Shown in pieces: positions 54,433-64,000 of a stretch of DNA of 64,000 nucleotides. Positions within the stretch are counted from its first letter, which is position 1; each line of letters starts with the position of its first letter. Position numbers and translations under genes: made by a program. A model generated the notes under the pieces. The model ran no database searches and was not told where the DNA came from. It worked only from the letters and a program-made list of their open reading frames with translations. This DNA comes from Liolophura sinensis (Eukaryota; Mollusca; Polyplacophora; Chitonida; Chitonidae), in the NCBI RefSeq assembly GCF_032854445.1, contig NC_088303.1:8069501-8133500 (forward strand), written 5' to 3'.

Positions 54433-55085
54433 ATGGGACGACTGTACCCAGCGATAACGGATGAAGAGCCTTGACCCCGACTGTGCCGACGATTATAGTT
54501 GAAAACCCCCCGGAGGGCTTGGCGCACGCCCATCGCCTGCAGGATATCAGCGAAATACAGAGGCAGCTTGAATCTGAGCGAGATCTCCGCTGGGCCCTGT
54601 ACAAAAAGTACCGGCGCGGTGTCTTAGCCGCCGAGGCTCTTGATTTGGCCATGCTCACGGCTGCTTTGGGACTAGGGGTTGCAGGCGTGGGACTACTCAC
54701 AACAATAATTGCAGCCCCTGCTGTCTTGGCTATGGAAGCTGCGGCCATAGCTTGCGGTGTCTTAAATATCGCTGGAAAATTCGTTAGCCGCCGACTTCAC
54801 GCAAAGGCCAAGAAACATAACGATATACGGCTGTTGGCCGAGGCCAAAGTTAACAGCATCCGTGCGCAGGTATCTACAGCATTATCTGATGGTGTTATTT
54901 CGGACGTAGAGTTCAAGCAAGTCGTTCAGGAGCTCAAGAACTACTCTGATCTGAAGCAGGAGATACGCGCTAAGTCTCGTAAGGTATTCAACACCGTAGA
55001 GATCGATGAAAGCACGAAAAAACAACTTATAGATCGCGGCCGAAAACTAGCTCGGCAAGAGCTGAAAAATGCTCTTTCCGAATGA
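54433..55085 (+). pseudogene. Membrane-active protein with two hydrophobic helices, frame-broken start
   Basis: From ATG 54,433 a short frame reads MGRLYPAITDEEP and then stops (TGA 54,472-54,474). The main part, from about 54,471, reads through a helix (IQRQLESERDLRWALYKKYRRG), two hydrophobic, Gly/Ala-rich segments (AALGLGVAGVGLLTTIIAAPAV and the next, AMEAAAIACGVLNIAGKFV) and a basic helical tail to 55,085. The hydrophobic pair followed by KFVSRRLHAKAKKH resembles membrane-disrupting or core-associated proteins of some Polintons. A single frame change near 54,470 is the likely damage. Confidence 0.6.
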
Positions 55086-55307
55086 TGTTCTTGGGAGGTG
55101 CCCAGGGGGAACTTGTTACACTACTTCACATGCAGCGGAACCAAATCAGAATACAGTATACATCGCTCTGAGACTGAGAACAGTCTTACCCGTCAAAAAT
55201 ACCCCCTTTGGCTGGATTGCCCGTTGCTAAAAAAAATTCTCCCCAGTGTGGGGTTCGAACCCATGATCCAAAAAAGCAAAAGGCCTGGTTTATAGCTCAG
55301 CCTGTTA

Positions 55308-55383
55308 CCAATTAATCACCACCCTAACGGCGGGCTACGGATTTTTTGCGCTAGCGACCCACCGTTAGGGGGGTTAATTGGGG
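55308..55383. repeat. Imperfect inverted repeat, about 23-bp arms
   Basis: CCAATTAATCACCACCCTAACGG (55,308-55,330) pairs with CCGTTAGGGGGGTTAATTGG (from 55,362); the inner 10 bases match perfectly and the spacer is about 31 bases. Confidence 0.75.
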
Positions 55384-55510
55384 CTGACACATCCCACTAC
55401 CTTTGGGCCATCTACAACACCCCTTGGTAAGGTCTCTCTGCCCCCGAAACTGTCGAAAGTTGCAGAGATTCCTTAGAAGTGCGTAGAGCCCGGCGCCATA
55501 TGCAGGTAAC

Positions 55511-55593
55511 GCATTCATATACTACATATACAGGAGACCAAATCCGGATTTGAGCTAGCAAACATCCCCTTATACATGTAGTATATGAATACG
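55511..55593. repeat. Nested palindrome
   Basis: ATTCATATACTACAT (55,513-55,527) is exactly complementary to ATGTAGTATATGAAT (55,576-55,590). Inside the loop, CAAATCCGGATTTG (55,539-55,552) is itself a perfect palindrome. Confidence 0.85.
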
Positions 55594-56000
55594 CCCCTTA
55601 CACACAGCGCCTTTCCCACCTCTGTCAGCCGACTGAGCTATATCCCACGACCCACGAAACATAGGCTAAATTGGAAAGTCTATTCCGCATAAACAAAAAT
55701 ATTTCCAAATAATTCTCCTAAAAATACTGGATCTTATCAAACAATACACGCTGAAAAAGGCTGTCACATTTATTTTTTATAAAAATCCGTGGTTTAAGCC
55801 CTATAGTGGGGAGAAAATCATCTGAATTACCTTGTTGTGCAATACAGCGAGCTTATATATAGACTATAATCCTTATGTATTAAATGCCAACTAGGTCGCC
55901 TCATATCAATGTGTGTGTGTGTAGGCGAGACTTGTAATTAATCGTGTATGCCTTGGCTGGGGAGGCACCTAAGGGGGGTTTTATGGGGAAGCAGGGAAAG

Positions 56001-56162
56001 GGGGGTGGGGCCTCTATTTGTTATGGGGAGGGCCCCAAGAGGGGCGTGCGCCAGAACCTATAGTGTGTATACTAGAACTTCTGGACCTCGCCGGGAATAG
56101 GGGCTGGGGGCCTCTATTTACCAAGGGGGGCGTGCGCCAGAACTCTCCCTCCCCCTACTACT
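56001..56162 (-). repeat. Right terminal inverted repeat of the Polinton
   Basis: On the minus strand it starts AGTAGTAGGGGGAGGGAGAG and then matches the left repeat through TAGAGGCCCCACCCCC, after which the two ends diverge. Confidence 0.92.
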
Positions 56163-58212
56163 ATTCAGGCAAAGAGTTACACGGGTTTACAGTTGTGATA
56201 AGCATTTACAGAATGCTTATAAACGGCCACAAATATGGACGTTCCGTGCCAAGTTATACAGTAGGAAATTCTGCAAAATCAGGAGATCATCCTGTTTTAT
56301 TGCTCAGCCTAGTTAGAATCACACCCCTTCACATCTGTCCACGAAGCCACAAGCACGGCATGCATGTACAAGCCATGGACTGCTGTCATCTCTCCTCATG
56401 TCACTCTAAACCTGTTGTTGTCTTCTATTCAAAACACAACAATTATACCTCTCTGCTATAAGGTAGCTGCACAGCAAGTAAAATCCACTGGTTTTGCATC
56501 ATCTTTATTCATCTTTCACTGATGAAATCATCGCTAGTTGTCATTTAAGACTGTTTTTGTGGTCTTGTCTTGTTAGGTTGATTTCCGCATCTTTGGGCAC
56601 ATGGTTCTGAGATTTAAGTGCACCTGACTTACCATGCTCTTGGCAAAGTTATTTTGACAAGGGAGAAGGAAATATGTCCAGTCTTTAACATTTATTTTCA
56701 CCTTAATTATTATTTATATATTTATTGCTATATATTCTGATTGGTAGCAAGCAAACCAGCAACCAATTCGAACAAAGCTTTTACCGCCTTGATGGGTTAT
56801 AGCGATGAGGCAAAGTTAAAGTGACAGCTGTAGTTTATGGAGTATATAAAAACTGAGGAATTAAGTCGCATTACTTCTGTAGATTATAACCAGTCAAGGT
56901 GTTTCAATATGTAATAGGCAAAGCCTAGGTGCGAATGCAGGAGATATTTAGCCTAGTAATGAGTTTTAAATGTTGTGTGGTAATGATACAGCATCAAAAT
57001 CATTAGGCTGTATATTACTTTGATTACCGTTGTACATCATGTATAATTTTCAAGAGCTTTTACATTTTATTGATACATGTACTCTACTCCTTGATGTATA
57101 AGATAGCCCTTGGTTTATTCCCAAGACCCACCGCATAGGTACTAGCTGTTGAGTAGTCCTTCCTGGTAAAAGTTAAATTTGAGATACAATATTTAATTTA
57201 AAGATAAAGGGCTTTCTTCACAGTTCAGAGCAGAAGTCGGACACTTTTAAGAGTATCTATATACTGTAATTCTTCGACATTTCTGCATGTTTGCAAAGTA
57301 TTTATTCAAGCATAGTCTGAAGGTATTATTCTGTGTGAACTGATAAAATTATATTTTGTGAAGCCCTGAAATTGTCCAATCCAGACATAGTGTTTATGTC
57401 TTCAAAATCTAATTTAAAATGTGCATGAAATTGCACTGAAAATTGCTTTTTCATATGCGAAAAGGATGAGGAACTAGGGTATGGGATAGCTGACAGGAAT
57501 CTTCAAATTTGTGCTTGTGTTTTTTGTTTCAACACTGATTACACCATTCCCAGTACGTTTGAATGTAGTTACGTTGCAAGACAGTGTCGTAGGTTAGAAC
57601 ACACATGCAGAACATTTTCCATTTCCTACATGTAGTGTGTCTATATTGACCCAAACCAAGTCCCAAAGCAAGCCTTATGTATCCCTATCAAAAGGGCGAA
57701 ATTTCTGATAATAAAAACATTCGAACTTTAATATCTTTAATATACAAGTTCAGATAATGTATTATCACTCACTGATGTGAGCTATGGTCTTTTTAAAACC
57801 CAAAAGTAGGCTACCCTATATTAATGTCAAGACCACCGTGCCTTCTACAATATATTGTACCGTAATTGACCGAGTAGTAACTTGTGTCTTGTTCGGGTGA
57901 TTCTGCACATACATATTGGATGGGAAGTCTTTGGCCAGGCACCTGACAAATTTCAGTTTCTAATCAAATCTTTGGTTTCCATACTATTGTTTTTCTGTAC
58001 AGTCTTCAAGGAGGCAGAAATCGTAATCATGATTTACATTGTCGCATTGTGGTGTCAGCAAAACTGATTTTTCAGCTGAGGACAAACAACAGTGCTGAAC
58101 CAAGCAATTCATCAACAAATTCCTCAAGAAAATCCAACAGCCAAACAATTCAACTAATCAATTGATCTGTGAATGATCCCGTCTGCTAGTCTTTTGTTAC
58201 CTTCTGTTTCAG
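56163..58212. other. Intron upstream of sushi exon 3
   Basis: AT-rich, with no recognised gene or SINE. The stretch 57,905-58,030 is related to sequences at 40,130 and 41,750, and the last 150 bases match those before sushi exons 1 and 2. An open frame near 56,018-56,461 begins inside the Polinton repeat and is not considered a gene. Confidence 0.5.
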
Positions 58213-58386
58213 TATCAGAATGTCCTGAACTCCCTAATCCAGAGAATGGATATCGTGTGGGAAGCGCTCGGCAGGTCGGGGACACAGTGTCCTTCAGTTG
58301 TAATCTGGGTTATACTTTGCAAGGCTCCCAACAACGAACCTGCCAGATCAACAAGGTGTGGGACGGAGAAACATCATATTGTTATG
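58213..58386 (+). CDS. Sushi (CCP) domain exon 3
   Basis: Preceded by CTTCTGTTTCAG and followed by GTAAGTC at 58,387. It has the same 174-base length and phase-1 ends as the other two. The reading has SECPELPNPENGYRVGS, VSFSCNLGYTLQGSQQ, RTCQINKVWDG and SYCY: four cysteines plus the W and GY of a CCP module. It is closer to exon 2 than to exon 1. It continues the host gene beyond the Polinton insertion, so the element lies inside an intron. Confidence 0.9.
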
Positions 58387-59989
58387 GTAAGTCACAATTT
58401 TTCTCATACATCACGACATGTTACACAATATTCTTCAATTTATTTCAGTTTGTGCTCAGTTTGTGTATCCTGGTGGCACAGAGGTAGTTAGGTCCAATCT
58501 GGTTCTGACTGGCTCTCTTGCAATTTTGAGTGGTGGAAGGGATTGGTAACTCCATGTGCAGAGGATATAGTGTCTTGATGACTTTTTATGCACTGGTGAA
58601 TCTTAAACCTATGATAAAAAGGTTCATAACTGCCACATACAGTTTATTCTTCTGAAACATTTCCAATTATATTTTGAATCATGATTTATTTTCAAAATAG
58701 TACCCTTTTATTATGTATAAACAGGTAAATTGTCCTGTAGTCTGGTAGAATATGTCTGACACTGCGACTCTGGAAGATTGCTGTTTATTCTTTGTTGTTT
58801 GTCATCAAAGTTGTTATGAAAATCTGAAACTTGTGGCAGCTTCTCTATAAAGGTGCACAATTGGGAAACACTTACAGCTGATGTAGTGACATTGACTTGC
58901 CACTTTTCAGAAGACAAAACAAAAGTTGTTCACTGTGTACCATTTACAGACAAATTTCCATTTTATTGCTTTCATTTTCACACTGTTGCTTTTATCTGCA
59001 GTCATATATTAACAAGCAAAAAAAGTTCGTCTCTAACTTCTATGTACACTCTTTTGTATCATTTAATACTCTGCAGTTTCTGTTTGATAAAACCATAAGG
59101 GTGTTATGTGTTCTGATTATCTCCACAATTGTTCAGTGAAGCCATACCTTGCCATGTGTTGCTTGGGACCCAAGGAACTGCAGTTTCAGGTATTCAGAAA
59201 ATTGCATATTATATGTGCAAATTATTCAGTGATGATGTAAAAAGCCAGCACTGCTCTGTTACCTCATAATAAAGGAAGGAAAGTATGTACATGTTGTATT
59301 GCTGATGACACTGGAGTGTTCATCACCGATATCACAATACTGCACGCGGAAAATCATGACGTACCATTCTTTTCGGCAGGCACAAAAGACTATGACCTAC
59401 AGGGTGTGCTTTCTTCAGACTGTGCTTTTTAAGGTACAATGGTTATAGGTGCCAGCTTGTCTTACAGTCTTTTAGGTCACAGGAGATGCAGGTGTTTGTG
59501 GTATCCTACTGGGATTCACAAATTTACTTGGAATTGAATTTGGGATCCCACATTATAGACTGGGATTGAAGTGGGATCCCACATTCCGATTATGGTTTAA
59601 GAGTGATCTTGCATCAGTGAGAACTGGAATCCCAAATCATGACTGCATTGGATTGCATGTAGTGGAATCAACATTGGTCATATATATTATGGGACACTAG
59701 TTGTAACGTAGAAACATATGCTAATGACTTATCGATTGTGTCCCATATCTGTTGGTTGAGCACAAGCAAATATACGCAACAAGTATTTTAAGATGTGACA
59801 GCATTAAATTGTTGTGGAATCTACGTAATTAGTATCTACTTTATATAAACTCAAGTTACGCCTGTCATGGCGAAGCTCTCGACACTGCTAGTTAGCGCTT
59901 TTTTTCAGGTAAGCTGATGTTTATAAGGCTCATAATATGGAAAAGGAAAAATGTGAACAAAAGTGGTAGGAATTAACCAGGCTTGTATT
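58387..59989. other. Intron with short GGGATCCCACATT repeats
   Basis: No coding region. A weak tandem pattern (TGGGATCCCACAT, spaced 30-40 bases) lies near 59,500-59,640. Confidence 0.5.
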
Positions 59990-61905
59990 AGGGAAGAGAG
60001 TGTTCTCATAGAAGACAGAAGACATACATGTGTATAGGGTTTCATAGAAGTCATTAGGGAATAGAGAGTTCTCATAGAAGAATTAACACATACAATGTAT
60101 ACAGGGTTTCATAGAAGTCATTAGGGAACAGAGAGTTCTCATAGAAGACATACACGTACACAGAGTTTGATAGAAGTCATTAGGGAATAGAGAGTTCTCA
60201 CAGATTACATAAACCATTCATATATACAGAGTTCCATAGAAGTCATTAGGGAAAAGAAAGTTCTCATAGAAGACAGAAGACATACATGTATTCAGGGTTT
60301 CATAGAAGTCATTAGGGAATAGAGAGTTCTCATAGAAGACATAAGACATACGTCTATACAGGGTTTCAGAGAAGTCATTAGGGAACAAAGAGTCCTCATA
60401 GAAGACAGAAAACATACATGTATACAGGTAGAATTCATTAGGGAACAAAGAGTTCTCATGGAAGACAGAAGACATACATATATACAGGGTTCCATAGAAG
60501 TCATTAGGGAACAAAGAGTCCTCATAGAAGACATAAGACATACATCTATACAGGGTTTCAGAGAAGTCATTAGGGAACAGAGAGTCCTCATGGAAGACAG
60601 AAGACATACATGTACACAGGTAGAATTCATTAGGGAACAAAGAGTTCTCATGAAGACAGAAGACATACATATATACAGGGTTCCATAGAAGTCATTAGAG
60701 AACAGAGAGTTCTCATAGAAGACATAAGACATACATCTATACAGGGTTCATAGAAGTCATTAGGGAACAGAGAGTTCTCATAGAAGACATACATGTACAC
60801 TGAGTTTGATAGAAGTCATTAGGGAATAGAGAGTTCTCACAGATTACATAAACCATTCATATATACAGAGTTCCATAGAAGTCATTAGGTAACAGAGAGT
60901 TCTCATAGAAGACGTGAGGCATACATGTATGCAGGGTTTGATAGAATTCATTAGGGAACAGGGAGTTCTCAAAGAAGACAGAAGACATACATGTATACAG
61001 GGTTTCATAGAAGTCATTAGGGAATAGAGAGTTCTCATAGAAGACATAACACATACATGTATACAGGGTTTCATAGAAGTCATTAGGGAACAGAGAGTTC
61101 TCATAGAAGACATACATGTACACAGAGTTTGATAGAAGTCATTAGGGAATAGAGAGTTCTCACAGATTACATAAACCTTTCATATATACAGAGTTTCATA
61201 GAAGTCATAAGGGAACAGAGGGTTCTCATAGAAGACACAAGACATACATCTATACAGGGTTTCAGAGAAGTCATAGGGAACAGAGAGTTCTCATAGAAGA
61301 CAGAAGACATACATGTATACAGGGTTTGATAGAATTCATTAGGTAACAGAGAGTTCTCAAAGAAGACAGAAGACATACATGTATATAGGGTTTGATAGAA
61401 TTCATTAGGGAAAAGAGAGTTCTCATGGAAGACATACATCTGTACAGGGTTTCAGAGAAGTCATTAGGGAACAGAGAGTTCTCATAGAAGACACAAGACA
61501 TACATCTATACAGGGTTTGATAGAATTCATCAGGGAACAGAGAGTTCTCATGGAAGACATGCGACATACATGTATGCAGGGTGTGGTAGAAGTCAGGAAA
61601 CAGAGAGTTCTTATAGAAGACAAAAGACATACAGGGTTTGAGAGAATTCATTAGGGAAAAGAGAGTTCTCATGGAAGACATGAGGCATACATGTATGCAG
61701 GGTGTGGTAGAAGTCAGGGAACAGAGAGTTCTTATAGAAGACAAAAGACATACAGGATTTGATAGAATTCATTAGGGAAAAGAGAGTTCTCATGGAAGAC
61801 ATGAGGCATACATGTATGCAGGGTTTGACAGAATTCATTAGGGAACAGGGAGTTCTCATAGAAGACAGAAGACATACATGTATACAGGGTTTCACAGAAG
61901 TCATT
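59990..61905. repeat. 66-bp minisatellite, about 29 units
   Basis: Units contain GTCATTAGGGAACAGAGAG, TTCTCATAGAAGACA, GACATACATGTATACAGGGT and TTTCATAGAA. The period is mostly 66 bases, with shorter variants. Because 66 is a multiple of three, minus-strand frames read as a 22-residue repeat (for example SSVFYENSLFPNDFYETLYT). Variant units recur at 60,140, 60,779 and 61,100, suggesting a higher-order repeat of about 320 bases. No gene context supports translation. Confidence 0.92.
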
Positions 61906-64000
61906 TTTCCAGATATAGCCCACCACTTTCTCAGCGAAATTGAGTTTTTTTGTGTTGGAAGGCGGGGTAGGTCAAATTATTCATGGGGACTGATTTGGTA
62001 GAGACCAAAGAAGCTTAATATGTGTCATGTCATCTTCGTATATAAGCCTCCCCTTAAAAAAATTGCCTTCTTAAATCTAATCATCGTAGAGGGTCGTGGA
62101 GATTTTTATAAAAGGGAGATAATTTGTCATGCGAACAGATTGCTTTGTGGAACTTTTATTTAAAATTGTGAACATTTCTTTCTAAAACAACCTCAAATTG
62201 AATAAATATAATCAGCTTATTCAGTCGAAGGACCAAATACCGGCTCCTCCTGACGATTTCTATGAGCCCCTGGTATATGTAGGCAAAAGTTACTCTGAAG
62301 TGATTAGTTTCATGCATTCCGTGGAACGTTGTTAGTGTTTGTATTGAAATAAACACTGCTGAGGAACATGAATGCTATGTTCAGCTCATTTGAAAGCATT
62401 CATTCTAGCCATTAATGTGCAGGTAGATATACTAAATAGCAAGCAGTTGCGAATGTGCTAATTGTTTTAATTTGACCATTTCGATTGTTCTTAAAACCTA
62501 CAAGCCTAGTGAAACAAACCAACTCAACAAAGTTAGGCACACACTGAGTACATATACAGCAGTTTGTAGTCAGTCATTTTGAGCTTTACAGCTGGAACAG
62601 TTTTGTGTCATGTGACCATCAGAAATTGCGCTTTTTTTTTTTTTTTGCAATTTGCTTGCCATTCAGAAATTATTTATTCATAAATATGGCAAACCAACCC
62701 TTGGATAATTTTTCAAGCACTGTAGACCCTGCATTTATCAAGACACTTCAACAATTTTTCGAAACACATTCAGTACATATATAGCCCTTTATAGTCAGCC
62801 ATTTTCGGCTTTACACATACACAGTTGTTATATAGGTTATGTGACCTCCAAATATGGGGGAAATTGCATTTTTTCTGATTTTGAACTATGCTGAAAAAAG
62901 ACAAAACTGTGCAATACTGAAAAGAAAAAAGACCAGATTTGTGATCATAACATATATCTAGTACCATATTCAAACTGTTTAAAATCAGAAAATTTTGGTC
63001 ACATGACAAATTCAGTAATAGTGCATTTCCACAGTTTTAAAGATATGTAACTTATTTTTATACGTCCCCTTCATCAGACAGAGTGCATCATGTTGTAGAG
63101 ATTTTGTCCATCCATATTCGTGTCCCGACTATAACTTCAACAGTTTTCTGGTAGTAGAGTTTTAAGTTTTGGTGGATACATACACAGATGGCAATGTGTC
63201 AGGAGTCACATTTGTCCATATGGGCAGTTGTCATGTTTACCGGATTGCCATTTTCTTTGTATACTATATAATTAGATATGATTTTTTGTCTGGCCTATAA
63301 CTCTAACTGTTTTTAAGTGGAGTTTTAATTTTTGGTGGATACATACATACACAAATGTTGATGTGTAGTGACTCACATGTGTCCATTTTCATGGTTGTCA
63401 TGGCAACCAGATTGTTATTTTCCTTATTTATATTATATAAATAGAAATGATTTTGTGTCGGTGTTACAACTCATAATGTGTTTTATGTTTTCCACATAAA
63501 GTTTTCATTTGTGGTGGACACATTTGTCAGGGTTTATTCTCACCACAATGCTACTGGTATTCTTTATACATTTCAAACAAATACATTTGTTGGGGCGTAT
63601 GTTGTGTTCAACTGAACTATTGATGCATGCTTCATTTGCCCGAATGTGTTCTTTTTGCATTCTAAATATCAGCTCAATGACATAAACCCCTTTTCAGGAA
63701 AATGACATGTTAACGCTTTCTGTCAGTGGCATTGTGCCGGCAAATGTAGGTCATGCTTAAAATTACAAATTGTGGGGAAAAACATTTCCAGGGTGCATTT
63801 CCAAAGTGAACTGGATTTGAATCTCAGATTGCCAAATAATATGCCAAAAAAAAAATGTAAGAATGATAAGAAATTGACTGGATAGCAGACTGCTGGGACT
63901 GGTAGTCTAGTGATCATTGTCGTGAATACCAGTGAAAATAAAATAAAACATTGCACAGCAGTGCTGGGCCACAGGTATCAAGAGATTGGGCATTTGATTG
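61906..64000. other. Intron or intergenic AT-rich DNA with dispersed repeats
   Basis: No gene seen. Imperfect copies of the GGTGGATACATAC-type repeat lie at 63,100-63,540, related to 29.4-30.5 kb. A poly-T run lies at 62,632-62,646. Confidence 0.5.

Larger units (their letters stand above)
55086..56000. other. Right-end non-coding region of the Polinton
   Basis: No open frame with a recognisable domain. It holds two inverted repeats (55,308-55,383 and 55,511-55,593), an inner 14-bp perfect palindrome (55,539-55,552) and tRNA-like words on the minus strand: GGGTTCGAACCC near 55,250-55,262 and ATAGCTCAGTCGGCTGAC near 55,625-55,645. The left end lacks such a region, because the first gene there begins 70 bases from its repeat. 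Confidence 0.6.
43880..56162 (+). mobile_element. Polinton/Maverick (adintovirus-like) element, defective
   Basis: Inverted repeats of about 162 bp, both starting AGTAG, bound 12.3 kb. ATTCA lies directly outside both ends (43,875-43,879 and 56,163-56,167). Polintons make 6-bp duplications, so one base may have been lost at the left edge. Inside are a protein-primed PolB, an rve integrase, an A32-like ATPase, capsid candidates and small conserved proteins. The region is visibly richer in G+C than its surroundings. Plus-strand genes lie at both ends (44,114-47,330 and 52,949-55,085), minus-strand genes between (52,971-47,290). Intact Polintons are usually 15-20 kb, so this one is reduced. Stops and frame breaks show it cannot replicate. 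Confidence 0.95.

Noticed and set aside
55098-55295. 65-codon frame after the last Polinton gene
   Set aside because: It lies in the non-coding right-end region and covers the tRNA-like box; it has no domain.
56018-56461. 147-codon plus-strand frame
   Set aside because: Its first part is the right terminal repeat and it continues into intron DNA with no domain.
59990-61905. Possible CRISPR array
   Set aside because: The units are contiguous 66-bp tandem repeats without unique spacers, in a eukaryotic context.

Overview
The window looks like a piece of an animal genome, most likely a mollusc. Three exons with splice signals encode sushi (CCP) domains. A tRNA-derived SINE with an (ATTT)n tail, of a type I associate with bivalve and gastropod genomes, occurs six times. 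Everything else is transposable elements, old introns and AT-rich DNA. No bacterial-style operon is present outside one virus-like element. Organism assignment is inference, since no database search was possible.

Layout: 1-3.3 kb is a decayed BEL/Pao retrotransposon (minus strand). 3.5-12 kb holds four SINE copies and a broken non-LTR LINE (about 6.6-10.3 kb, minus) whose N-terminus carries a degenerate 2A-like motif. 13.0-13.6 kb is a dead Penelope-like reverse transcriptase. 14.7-21.4 kb is a Ty3/Gypsy element (A, plus strand) with both LTRs. It is interrupted by a Penelope-like insertion, and its 3' LTR carries an inverted fragment of its own integrase. 21.6-22.2 kb is a gag/protease fragment of another Gypsy element. 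23.4-29.0 kb is a near-complete Gypsy element (C, minus) with two LTRs, a primer binding site and a short target duplication.

From 31 kb to 58.4 kb the plus strand carries three 174-bp sushi exons, all with phase-1 introns on both sides and with related sequence upstream of each. They look like parts of one gene expanded by exon-plus-intron duplication. Its introns contain hAT-like, Tc1-like and piggyBac-like relics, a foldback element and tandem repeats.

The main find is a 12.3-kb Polinton/Maverick (adintovirus-like) element at 43,880-56,162, between the second and third sushi exons. It has about 162-bp terminal inverted repeats beginning AG, flanking ATTCA repeats, a protein-primed family B DNA polymerase, a retroviral-type integrase, an A32-like packaging ATPase, a capsid-protein candidate and a cassette of small membrane and coiled-coil proteins. 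It is defective: stops in polymerase, ATPase and one membrane-protein gene, frame breaks in integrase, ATPase and capsid gene, and a deletion that removed the 3' ends of the convergent polymerase and integrase genes. No maturation protease was recognised. Its right end holds a 0.9-kb non-coding region with nested palindromes and tRNA-like boxes.

59.99-61.9 kb is a 66-bp minisatellite of about 29 units, which reads as a 22-residue repeat on the minus strand. The rest, to 64 kb, is intron or intergenic sequence with dispersed repeats.
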